The notes under the pieces were generated by a model that was given only the letters and a program-made list of their open reading frames with translations, searched no databases and was not told the origin of the DNA. Both the position numbers and the translations under genes were made by a program. Below, piece by piece: positions 12,716 to 22,614 of a DNA stretch of 64,000 bases (the stretch's first letter is position 1; every line of letters starts with the position of its first letter). Source of the DNA: Calendula officinalis (Eukaryota; Streptophyta; Magnoliopsida; Asterales; Asteraceae). Location: contig OY970823.1 in the NCBI GenBank assembly GCA_963853835.1, positions 8,946,001 through 9,010,000 of the forward strand. Direction: 5' to 3'.

Positions 12716-13536
12716 ATGTCTACTTCCAGAAAAACTTCCAAAGCACCCTAACCAGAGATGCCATCGAGTTTTCTCAAAACTTGAACTTAGTGGAAAACAC
12801 CTCACCACCGGAAAACCTCAAGGAGATCAACCGTCCGGCCTGAAAATTCTTGCATCACTGTCTTGTCAGTGTTGCATTCCTTCGCTTGACCAAGAGTTTT
12901 TACTAACTCTTGCGAGATTTCTGGATGTCCTCCCCCATCATGGGGGGAAACATTGTTGTGCAAGTTGGAGATCATCAAATCACCATCACCGTTGATGATT
13001 TCCGAACAGCTTGCGGGTTCGACTTCTTGCTCCCGGTTGAACTCCCTCAGGAGATGAAATCTGCTGAGGAGGCAAAGGCAAGTCTAATCGATATCACCAG
13101 ATATCGATTAGAAAAGGAAGATGACAAGGTTCCTGTTTTTAAGAAGTCTCAACTGTCGAGACCATAGGCCTATTTCTTCACGCACATCATTCAGTGCATA
13201 GGCGGTAACAATGGGTCTCAAAACCAGTGCAACTCCAAGCTTCAGATCTATGTTGAAGCCCTAATCACCGGTCAGCGGATTGATTATGGGAGACTGGTTT
13301 TCGAGGACGTCAAAACCAAGCTCAAAGCAAAGGGAACTCACATTCCCTATATTCGATTCTTCACTTTGTGCATTGCTCATGTGATGCTTGAAAAGTTGGA
13401 GATTGATTATGACAACCTTAAGGGGGATTGGATTGAGGTTCGTACCTTATCTAACACCATCTTCAACTCCAAGAAGGAAGCTGGTAAAGATATTCCCCTC
13501 TCCTCGTACATGCTGAAGATCATTAAAGAACATACT
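12716..13536 (+). pseudogene. E1 third ORF, 5' part (broken, interrupted by E2)
   Basis: An additional ORF downstream of pol in the position of the SIRE env-like gene. ATG at 12716 follows the internal TATA box. Several stops and frameshifts split it; the best open stretch is 12910-13167 (TVDDFRTACGFDFLLPVEL). A later frame holds a block GQRIDYGRLVF followed by HIPYIRFFTLCIAHVML, which aligns with the E2 third-ORF block GRNIDYARLIF followed by NVPFCIFLSLIFQHSM. It is therefore homologous to the third ORF of the E2/E3 family although the families differ greatly. E2 is inserted at 13537; the ORF resumes at 25026. Function unknown; it resembles proteins annotated as putative plant transposon protein domain (recalled from memory, unchecked). 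Confidence 0.7.
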
Positions 13537-14042
13537 TGTTAAGGCAAAAAGCCTTGCCCCTTTGGATCTTAAGATAACAAAACAACCTAGACTAGCTTTG
13601 ATTAATATGTAGAATAATATAGCTAAGTTTAGGTCTGATACTGAGTGATCAGTATTGGAACTCAGTATCAGTACTCAGTATCAGATAGTGATACTGAGTA
13701 CAAGGACTGAGTAGAAGGACTGAGTGATACTCAGTATAGTAACAGACTAAGATCAAATTCCTTGATCTTAGTCATTTTCCTTACTTAGTCCTTCGGTTAC
13801 TCTTTTGCTCATCATGTAAGATCTCTATAACATTATAAATAGAGATCATCTTGCAAAGGAGTACTCACCAATTCACTTTACACTTTCATATCTTTGTAAT
13901 TGATCAGTGGTCTTGTTATTCCGCAACAAGCCACACTCAGTGGATTTATACATTGACTATATTCTTGTGTTATCACTCTAATATCTCTCTAAGTATAATA
14001 TTCTATCAATTAACATTAAAACAGGGTTGTTGTGACCTAACA
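13537..14042 (+). repeat. E2 5' LTR
   Basis: 506 bp, TGTTAAGGCAAAAAGCC to GTGACCTAACA. Its U3 contains five ATACTGAG/CTCAGTAT words within about 105 bp (13635-13740). A probable TATA box (CATTATAAATAGAG, about 13833-13846) precedes R/U5. The first 17 bases contain a short palindrome, GGCAAAAAGCC. Confidence 0.95.
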
Positions 14043-14044
14043 AC

Positions 14045-14056
14045 TGGTATCAGAGT
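14045..14056 (+). other. E2 primer-binding site (tRNA-iMet)
   Basis: TGGTATCAGAGT follows the LTR by two bases. It matches the initiator tRNA-Met complement except at the twelfth base (T instead of C). E3 keeps the C. Confidence 0.93.
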
Positions 14057-14140
14057 AGGCTAAATAAACTCTTATTTAGTCGATCTATAACCCTGGCAGC
14101 CATTTCCTACATCTATCCCTCCAACACTCAAAAATCCAAA

Positions 14141-16714
14141 ATGTCTACAATTGTTGCACCAATTATGTCTGGAAAGGGAGTACCCATCTTTGATGGAAAA
14201 GACTTCCATCAATGGAAGCTTAAAGCTCAGTGGTATCTTGAATCTATTCACCATGAGATGCTCACTGTGCTATATGATGGTCCCATCATTCCACAAACTG
14301 TGGAACCTGTTGCTGCTACTGATGATGCTCCTGAGGGCATAAGAAATGTACCTAAACTAAAGCACAAATGGACTGATACTGACCGTCAGTTGTATGCTTT
14401 AGACTCTAGAGCTAAATGGGTGATTGGTAATGCTGTTACCAAAGAGATACTTAATGCAATTATGAAATTGCCAACAGCAAAGGCTATGTGGGATAGTCTA
14501 TCAGTCACCTATGAAGGCACAGCAAAGGTGAAGTTGCAAAGAAAAAGCAACATGAGAAGGAAATATGAAAATTTCTTCTCAACTCCTAATGAAGACATCA
14601 CCACTCTCTATAACACGTTCAATACTGTTATCCATGATTTAATCAGTGTAGGCATTGTGAAAGAAGAAGGAGAGCTTGTTCAAAAGTTCCTGGATAGTCT
14701 TCCTCAACAATTTCTTGACATGACAAACTCTGTCAATGCTGCTAACAACATTGAGTCATACACTCTTCAAACTTTGTATGGTCTAATGTTGAATCATGAG
14801 GAGAATAATGCTGCAAGACTGATCAACTGGAAGAAAACTGACAAGTCTTCCACTGGCATGGCTCTAGTTGTGCAACAGGCCTATACTGTGACTGAGCCAG
14901 ATGAACCAGAAGTTGATCTTGCTGATGCTGAGGCAGAAGAGCTTGAAACTCAAATGGCTCTTATGTCTATGAAGCTGGATCAGTTGAAGAAGAAGAGGCT
15001 TGGTGTTAGCTCTTCTAATACTGACCCAAGATCAGGTCTGTGCTATAGGTGTGGAAAGCCTGGACATATTGCTGCAAATTGTCATAACAAGTCTTCTGAG
15101 ACTGACCAAAATGACAAGATTGCATACCGAGCAAAAAGGTATAGAGACAAATATGTCAAGCTGAAGAATTGGAGCAAGGGCAAGAGGGCAGAAGGGAATG
15201 GAGCACCTCATCAAGCACTTTACTCAGAAGCCTGGATGGATGAAGAGTTAAGTGATGATGATGAAGAGATTGAGAATAAAGCCTTTATGGCTTTCACTGA
15301 AGATGACTTGAAGAGCTCCTTTGAAAAGGACATCAAAGAGGCTGAGAGGATGAGTGTTCATACTGATTGGGATTCCACTCAGTTGTACAAGGTAAGTTCC
15401 TTTCAAACTTATTCAGTGAATGAAAAAACCAAGATTTTTGAGTATATGATTGTTGATCTTAAAACTTCTGTACAAAAAGAAAAAGCTTTAAAATTAACAA
15501 TTAAAGAACTTGAAAGGGTAAATAATGTAAACTTGGATAAATTAGCAAAATATAAAGATTTAGAACTAAACTTTTCAGATTTAAAAGACATTAACCAAAG
15601 ATTAGCTGATAAAGCTCATTTACACAAACTTGAAAAAGAGAAATTTGAAAAACAGTGTAAATCTTGGGGAAATGCTTCAATAAAATTAAATAAATGTTTA
15701 AATCAACAATTCCCAGAAAATGTGAGGGCTGCACTTGGTGTTGATCCTCAATTTAAGAATAGGAACAATTTTTCTGATTTATTTGAAGAGTTTTCTACTA
15801 TGAACCCTATTAATTTTGTAAAAGCTAAAACTTTATGTGAAGTTGGATGTCAAACTGAGTCAGATGATGAGGAAAATGAAATTTTAGAAAAACCTATTGG
15901 TCCTTCCATCTGCTCAAAGTGCTATACTGAGCTACAAGAACTCAGTATTGAATTTCAAATAACGGAAATTTCTGATACCGAGCTACCAATAGTTCAGTAT
16001 GACACTTCTGCTGTTCCACCTTTTGAATTATTATTTAATACAACAACTTTTGAATTATATAATGATAATAAGACAACTTCTATCTCACATGCTTCATCTA
16101 ATACAGAAGTTGCAGGAACAGAAACATCATATACTGAGACATCTAAAGAACCTGTTAAAGTTGTTCCTTCAAAAAATGATAAACAAAAGACAACTTCAAC
16201 TAGGTCTTTGGTTGGCAAAGACAAGAAGTCTACCACTAATAATATTAGAAAGACTTCTCTGCCAAATAAAAATAAGCAACCAGATCCTCCATCTCCTAAA
16301 CCAGTTAAAAACAATGTTAATACACCTATTAGAAATAACAAAATTAACATTTTAAAAACACTTGGTGATCAGGTCAAATCTTTAAGTAAACAATTTGCAA
16401 AACTCGTTCATACTGACCTACCAAAAGTGAAACATTTTTCTAAAATACCATATGAAAATATGTTTAGAAATAGACCTAGAAAATGTTATAGATGTCATCA
16501 TACTGGTCATAAGGGAGATGAATGCTGGACTGATCTCTCAAGTCCTAGGTACTCAGTACCAAAGAAAAGGAGAGAAACTAAGTCAGTATCACCAAAGAAA
16601 ACCTCAAAAGGTTTCACTGAAGTGATACTGACCTCTCCACATAAGGAGATCAACCCCAAATATGTTTATCCCACCAAAGGTCTCATTCAAAAATGGGTTC
16701 CTAAAAAGAACTAA
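14141..16714 (+). CDS. gag: E2 Gag polyprotein
   Basis: An uninterrupted frame of 857 codons, starting at the ATG just after the leader. N-terminal UBN2-type Gag domain (FDGKDFHQWKLKAQWYLESI, residues about 23-42). First CCHC zinc knuckle CYRCGKPGHIAANC at residues 301-314. A long Lys/Glu-rich probable coiled coil at about 430-530. A basic Ser/Thr/Lys-rich stretch at about 660-760. A second CCHC knuckle, CYRCHHTGHKGDEC, at residues 782-795. It forms the virus-like particle and binds genomic RNA in the cytoplasm. Most copia Gags are shorter with one knuckle; SIRE types are long. It ends Lys-Lys-Asn-TAA, and Pol is in the -1 frame immediately there. No frame damage is visible, in keeping with the element's youth. 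Confidence 0.93.
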   Translation: MSTIVAPIMSGKGVPIFDGKDFHQWKLKAQWYLESIHHEMLTVLYDGPIIPQTVEPVAATDDAPEGIRNVPKLKHKWTDTDRQLYALDSRAKWVIGNAVTKEILNAIMKLPTAKAMWDSLSVTYEGTAKVKLQRKSNMRRKYENFFSTPNEDITTLYNTFNTVIHDLISVGIVKEEGELVQKFLDSLPQQFLDMTNSVNAANNIESYTLQTLYGLMLNHEENNAARLINWKKTDKSSTGMALVVQQAYTVTEPDEPEVDLADAEAEELETQMALMSMKLDQLKKKRLGVSSSNTDPRSGLCYRCGKPGHIAANCHNKSSETDQNDKIAYRAKRYRDKYVKLKNWSKGKRAEGNGAPHQALYSEAWMDEELSDDDEEIENKAFMAFTEDDLKSSFEKDIKEAERMSVHTDWDSTQLYKVSSFQTYSVNEKTKIFEYMIVDLKTSVQKEKALKLTIKELERVNNVNLDKLAKYKDLELNFSDLKDINQRLADKAHLHKLEKEKFEKQCKSWGNASIKLNKCLNQQFPENVRAALGVDPQFKNRNNFSDLFEEFSTMNPINFVKAKTLCEVGCQTESDDEENEILEKPIGPSICSKCYTELQELSIEFQITEISDTELPIVQYDTSAVPPFELLFNTTTFELYNDNKTTSISHASSNTEVAGTETSYTETSKEPVKVVPSKNDKQKTTSTRSLVGKDKKSTTNNIRKTSLPNKNKQPDPPSPKPVKNNVNTPIRNNKINILKTLGDQVKSLSKQFAKLVHTDLPKVKHFSKIPYENMFRNRPRKCYRCHHTGHKGDECWTDLSSPRYSVPKKRRETKSVSPKKTSKGFTEVILTSPHKEINPKYVYPTKGLIQKWVPKKN

Positions 16715-19700
16715 CTCTTATTTTGTGTCTTGTGCATGGTGACAGAAAATGGTATTTAGATAGTGGCTGCTCAAGACACATGACAGGCAGTATGGAGTAC
16801 CTTCTCAATTATACTCCAGAGAAGGGTCCTTCTGTTAAGTTTGGAGATGACTCGGTGGGAAAGACAAGAGGTTATGGTGTGATCAAGGCAGGCAACATAA
16901 CTTTTAAAAGAGTTGCCTATGTAGAGGGTCTTAAACACAATCTGCTCAGTATCAGCCAGATGTGTGATGATGACAATGAAGCTCGATTCAGGAAGGTTGC
17001 AGGAATCATCTACAATGATAAAGGGCAGCGTGTACTCATTGCTAGAAGAGAAAAGGATGTATATGTGGTCAACCTATCTGAAATAGACCCAACTATTCGA
17101 GTATGCATGCTTTCTAAAGTCAAGCCAGAATTGCATTGGCTATGGCACAAGAAACTCTCTCACATCAACTTTAGAAATATCAACGAGCTCAGCATGAAGA
17201 AACTGGTGAGAGGGTTGCCCACTATTACTTATTCAAAAGATAAGTTATGCTCAGCATGTGAAATGGGCAAGCAGAAGAAGAGTTCATTCAAGTCCAAAGT
17301 CAATCATTCCATCAATGAACCTCTTACTATGATACATATGGATCTTTTTGGCCCCATCAGCACACCATCTTTGGCCAAAAAGATCTATACTCTAGTCTTG
17401 GTTGATGAATTTTCAAGATATACTTGGGTCATCTTCCTCAAGACTAAGTCAGATGCAACAACAGAAATCATTGCCTTTATAAAAAGAGAGGAACTTCAAA
17501 AAGGCAACAAGGTCAAACAACTTAGAAGTGACCATGGTACTGAGTTTAAGAACTCAGTATTAGCAGATTTCTGTGAAGAAAAAGGAATCATTCAAAACTT
17601 CTCTGCAGCCTACACACCACAACAAAATGGTGTTGTAGAAAGAAAGAATAGAACACTGATTGAAGCTGCAAGAACTTTATTATGCCATGCTGGACTGGCA
17701 CTGAGTTTCTGGGCTGAAGCTGTAAACTGTGCAAACTTTACTCAGAATAGAGCTACTATAGTCCAAAGACATCTGAAGACTCCATATGAGTTATATAATG
17801 GCAAGATTCCTAATGTGGAATACTTCCACATCTTTGGGAGTAAATGCTTTGTACTCAGTACAAAACAAAATCTCAACAAATTTGCTCCCAAAGCAAATGA
17901 AGGCGTGTTCATGGGCTATTCTCCACACTCTAAAGCTTTCAGAGTGTATATCATCTCAACCAAGATGATTGTAGAATCCATTCATGTCACATTCGATGAA
18001 GATCAGAATGAGCATTCTACCTTAGCAAGTGAAGACATAAGTGGCATAGATATTCTATGCAATCCAGAACACTCCATTGCTGAACAGCCTAAGTTTCATC
18101 CACACTTTATTCCTAATAAGTTTAATAAAATTGATCAAGTTCAAACTCAGTATCACTCAAATGAGACTAATACTGAGGTTCCCATAACAGAGGACCTCCA
18201 TACTGAGTTTCCAACTAATGATCTGAACCATTCTATCTATGAAGAAGGTGAAACATCCAACACTTCACAAGAATCCACATCAACTCTGCAAAATGAAGAT
18301 GAATAGCAACCTGCACTGTCTAATACTGATCAGAATTCCACTCAGTATCAGACAGACAACACACCAAATCAACAAGATATTGTTGATCCTATTACAAATG
18401 CTCCCTTAGGAAACAATTTAAGGGAACACAGAGACCATCCACACTCAAACATTATTGGTCCTATTGAAGAAGGTGTCCAAACAAGAAGAAAATTAGAATT
18501 TCCAACCCAAGCAACTGCAAATTTTTGTTTCTTCTCAAGTTTCTTATCTACCATTGAACCAAAGAAAGCTGATGAAGCCTTATTAGATGAAGATTGGGTA
18601 GAGGCTATGCAAGAAGAGCTCACAGAGTTTGAGAGAAACAAAGTTTGGAACTTAGTGCCACCTCCTTCTGGCAAAACTATTATTGGTACTAAGTGGGTGT
18701 TCAGAAACAAGATGGACAAGGATGGTGTTGTCATCAGAAACAAAGCAAGGTTAGTTGCTCAAGGTTACAGGCAAGAAGAAGGCATTGACTATGATGAAAC
18801 TTTTGCACCAGTTGCAAGAATTGAAGCTATTAGGTTGTATCTTGCATATGCAGCTTTTAAGAATTTCAAAGTTTATCAGATGGATGTCAAAAGTGCTTTT
18901 CTAAATGGAAAACTACAAGAAGAAGTTTATGTTAAACAACCTCCAGGTTTTGTTGATCCCAAATTTCCTAATTATGTTTTCAAGCTTGATAAAGCTCTAT
19001 ATGGGCTCAAACAAGCTCCAAGAGCCTGGTATGACACCATGTCTGAGTACCTTATTGAAAATAAATTTACAAGAGGTAAAATTGATAAAACATTATTTTC
19101 AAAAAGGAAAGGTTCTGACATCTTACTCATTCAGATATATGTAGATGATATTATCTTTGGTTCCACTGACAAGTCAATGTGTGACTGGTTTGCTAAGATA
19201 ATGTCAACTCAGTATCAGATGAGTATGATGGGAGAACTTACTTTCTTTCTTGGTTTACAAGTTGAACAAAAGCCTGATGGCACTTTTATAAATCAAAGTA
19301 AGTATGTGCATGACATGTTAAAGAAATACAAATTTGAAAATTTATCTTCCATGCACACTCCTATGGGTACTCAGGATAAGATAAGTAAGGATGAAACTGG
19401 TAAACCAGTATGTCAATCCACATACCGAGGTATGATTGGTTCCTTACTTTACTTAACTGCTAGTAGGCCTGATATCATGTTTGCCACATGTTTGTGTGCT
19501 CGGTATCAGGCTGATCCTAAAGAATCACACATGAAAGCAGTTAAGCGCATCTTTAGATATCTTACAGGTACTCCTAACCTGGGTCTTTGGTATCCCAAAG
19601 ACTCAAACTTTGACCTTGAAGGGTACACAGATGCAGATTTTGCAGGTTGTAGATTGGACAGAAAGAGCACAAGTGGAGGATGTCAATTCCTAGGTGGAAG

Positions 19701-20079
19701 ACTAGTTGGCTGGTCATCCAAGAAACAGAATTCGGTAGCAACTTCCACAGCAGAAGCAGAATATGTTGCTGCAGGAAATTGTTGTGCTCAATTATTATGG
19801 ATGCAGTATCAACTCTTAGACTATGGGTTCAACTTTCATAAGTCTCCCATTCATTGTGATAACAAGAGTGCTATTGCTATCACAGAGAACCCAGTCTATC
19901 ACTCCAAAACCAAGCACATTGATATCAGACACCACTTTATTCGAGATAATGTGGAAAAAGGTAAGGTTGAAGTAGATTATGTACCAACAGATGAACAATT
20001 GGCCGATGTGTTTACTAAACCTCTTCCTGAGGAAAGGTTTATGTATTTACTAGGGCAATTAGGTATGTTGAATCCTTAA
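16705..20079 (+). CDS. pol: E2 Pol polyprotein (one in-frame UAG at 18304)
   Basis: Frame -1 to gag, opening after a TAA at 16702-16704. No in-frame ATG precedes the protease, so it is probably made as a Gag-Pol fusion. Order: protease YLDSGCSRHMTG (about 16753-16788); GAG-pre-integrase WHKKLSHINF to CSACEMGKQ; integrase catalytic D 17341 (MDLFGP), D 17530 (RSDHG), E 17638 (VVERKN); reverse transcriptase from about 18600 with QMDVKSAFLNG and YVDDIIFG at 19138; RNase H with DADFAGC, TAEAEYVAAG, CDNKSAI and C-terminal LADVFTKPLPEERF. The only interruption is TAG CAA CCT at 18304 in the integrase-RT linker. E3 has the identical TAG, so suppression or another role is possible. Otherwise full length. 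Confidence 0.93.
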
Positions 20080-20412
20080 TCTTTCTTAAATTTTCTTTAA
20101 AACTGAGCGCTCAGTATCACTTCTGTTGATACTGACCACTCAGTATCACTAGTCTGTTATCATCAAAATTTAAATTTTTTATTTTTTTTGTTAATTTCAA
20201 GAGTAAATTAATTGTTTTTATATTTTTAAAATTTTTTTAAAATTAATTTTTTTTAACTCAGTATTGGGGTATTACGGCGCTCAAACCGAGCTTAATCCTT
20301 ATGCTGCTCAAACGGTAACCTTTCTTAATAAGAAAGTTACCGTTGGCAGAGGATAAGGCAGTCAAATCAGCCGTTTTTACTTCCCAATACCTTAATTATC
20401 TTTCAAATCTCC
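20080..20412 (+). other. E2 spacer before internal promoter
   Basis: Non-coding. It begins with clustered GATACTGA/CTCAGTAT words (20108-20150). Then follow A/T-rich runs and an inverted pair, CGGTAACCTTTC / GAAAGTTACCG (about 20313-20343), just upstream of the TATA box. The same inverted pair is kept in E3 (about 32688-32720). Candidate upstream control region of the third ORF. Confidence 0.45.
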
Positions 20413-20420
20413 TATAAATA
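20413..20420 (+). promoter_or_regulatory. Internal TATA box before E2 third ORF
   Basis: TATAAATA followed by ACCG, 126 bp upstream of the ATG at 20539, with a pyrimidine-rich leader (TTATTTCTTTCTTTC). Conserved in E3 (TATAAATAACCG on the minus strand) and, as TATAAATA, in E1. Confidence 0.65.
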
Positions 20421-20538
20421 ACCGTTTTTTTTACTTCAAATTTTTAACTGTTATTTCTTTCTTTCATTTTCAATTCTCTCTGCGATTAACGATTTCACTT
20501 TCTATTAGCAAGCAAACTTTTTCAAATCCAAATCACAG

Positions 20539-21928
20539 ATGGCGAATTACACTTTTGTTGCTCCAGAAGTTGAATCGGAAATCAAATTCCGAAATGATGA
20601 ACTGCCCAGGTTTGCAAGGAACAACATCACAGCAAACTTCAATATTCCTCAAGCCTGGGCATGCCAAGAGTTCACAAACATTGTGACTTTTCTGAAGAAT
20701 TGCCCAATTGCTCGTGCACTGACCTTGTCTCCTCGAGCAATTTACCCAGAAATGCTATGCGAGTTTTGGTACTCTGATACACTCGATTCTCCAGATATGA
20801 TTGTTGGGTGGGTAATTAGAGATCAAAGAAGGGCATTTGTTTCTACTGCCATCATTCGTGAAGCACTGAGACTTCCCGCCCAAGCTCAGTATGACCCATT
20901 TGTTGATAGATCAGAGGCACGCTCAGTACTGCCATTTTTGGGTCGAAGAGGAACAACGGGCACAATCAAAAGAAATGAATTTGGTCCTATGTGGGGTATT
21001 CTCATTACAACAATAATTCGGTGTATGACCCACAAGACGGGAGCTTTGGACCAAATAAACGAATTTGGGATGCAAATAGTACATGCTCTGTACTATGGAA
21101 GAAATATTGATTATGCTCGGCTAATTTTCAATGAATTAGCTACTTTGGTTCGGGCTAACACACGGGAATGCAATGTCCCTTTCTGCATATTTTTATCACT
21201 CATCTTTCAACATTCAATGCCCACACATACTTATGATGAATTTCACAGTCCAAGGGTTGATCTTCCTCCACTCAGTGAGAAGATTTTCTTTTACAGGCCA
21301 AGAGAAGGAGAGCCTCTTCTAAGTCCTCCTATGTGGGCCATTGTTCAAGAACACATCGATGATGCAGAAGACATGTCTGATACTGAGTCAGACAATGATG
21401 ATGATGATGATAATAATGATAATAGTGGTAATGGAGCACAGGCCGGTCCAGATATTGAGATGCAGGATGTTCCACAAGTTCAAGAACCAACTCAACAACA
21501 TATCTCTCCACCTGCACAGGATCCTGATGCTCCTCATATTGAAACAGTCTTTGATACTGAGTCCTCCGAAGACACACCACTGGTCCTTCAAAGAAGAAGA
21601 AGGAATATTTCTCCTATCATTATGGGAAACTTATCATCTGAGGAGGTGCAGCCAGCAAATGTTCCATCATTAACTGCATCTCTTCAAGCCCAAAGCCTAG
21701 TTGCAGCCACCGCTGACCTTCCAGGTCCAGAACTAGCTCCAACTGCTCAACCAATTGAGGAACCTCATGTTCCTCTTGATGTGGAGATTCAATATGCACA
21801 AACTACACTGGAAGGTGCTCAGCATGACAGAGAGGTCGGTATTGAAGATGTTGGTGCTGCACATCAACAAACACATGATCCTGCACCGACCTCTGCAGAT
21901 GCTAGAAGGGAATCTGACAGAGTCTCAG
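20539..21928 (+). CDS. E2 third ORF, exon 1
   Basis: An open frame of 463 codons up to the splice donor (21942 if read on to TAA). Residues 1-260 look globular and contain SPRAIYPEMLCEFWYS, GRRGTTGTIKRNEFGPMWG and GRNIDYARLIFNELATLV. The C-terminal part is acidic and low complexity (Asp/Asn run, about residues 283-298) and Gln/Pro-rich. No signal peptide or convincing transmembrane segment is visible, so although it sits where SIRE elements carry an env-like ORF it does not look like a membrane protein. It starts after its own TATA box and ends at CAG/GTATGA, a strong donor. Homologous to the E1 and E3 third ORFs. Molecular function not recognised; possibly a plant transposon protein domain family (from memory). 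Confidence 0.75.
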
Positions 21929-22614
21929 GTATGAATTTCTAAAAAGCCCTTAAACTTATATATATATATTTCATTCCCAAATAGAGACTAAGTATTGGCC
22001 AGTACCAACTCAATACTGACCAAAGTCTCAAACGATCTTTCAAATATATATCCTTTTATGGCCAACATAGCTAGCCCACTGATGCTATGCAAAATTCATA
22101 TACTGAGCACACAAAATTGATCATTGTCAGTCTACAATTGTCTCAACATTTAAAGAGACAATGGTGGTTGATGTCATACTGACACCCACTGGTGCTGCTT
22201 GAATAATGTCCAACTTATTTTTGAGTTGGATAGCATCATTCAAGAAATGATCACAAACTCTTAAGCCACAAAATCCAAAAACTTTCCATGGGGTTTAGCC
22301 ACATTTCTGTTATCACTCTAATACCGAGTGATAAACATTGAAAATAACTAGAAGCACATCCCAGGCTTCGAATTCCCAAACCCAAACCTTTTAGTAAATG
22401 TGACTTACCCTATACTGAGCTACTTAAATTTACACACTCACTTTTACTAAAACCTTCTTACACATGCTATGCACAAGTCCACAATATTTCATCATAAACC
22501 AGATGAAATACAGACTTCACAAACTCTGTTTATATGATTATAGAATTAAACAACACCACAATTCTATTTGATAAACCTTTCGTTCTAACCAGTTTTATAT
22601 TTTTGTTTCTTTTG
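21929..22614 (+). other. Intron of E2 third ORF (acceptor lost)
   Basis: Donor TCTCAG/GTATGAA at 21928/21929. By alignment to E3 the acceptor should be at TTTGTTTCTTT-AG; in E2 these two bases read TG (22613-22614). The next AG (22627-22628) would join the exons out of frame. It is about 686 nt, AT-rich, with a short TATATATATATA run that is hugely expanded in E3, and full of stops in all frames. Sequence is conserved between E2 and E3 along the intron. Confidence 0.75.

Noticed and set aside
15994..16355. Frames on both strands opposite gag, about 118 codons
   Set aside because: Low-complexity shadows of the intact E2 gag frame.
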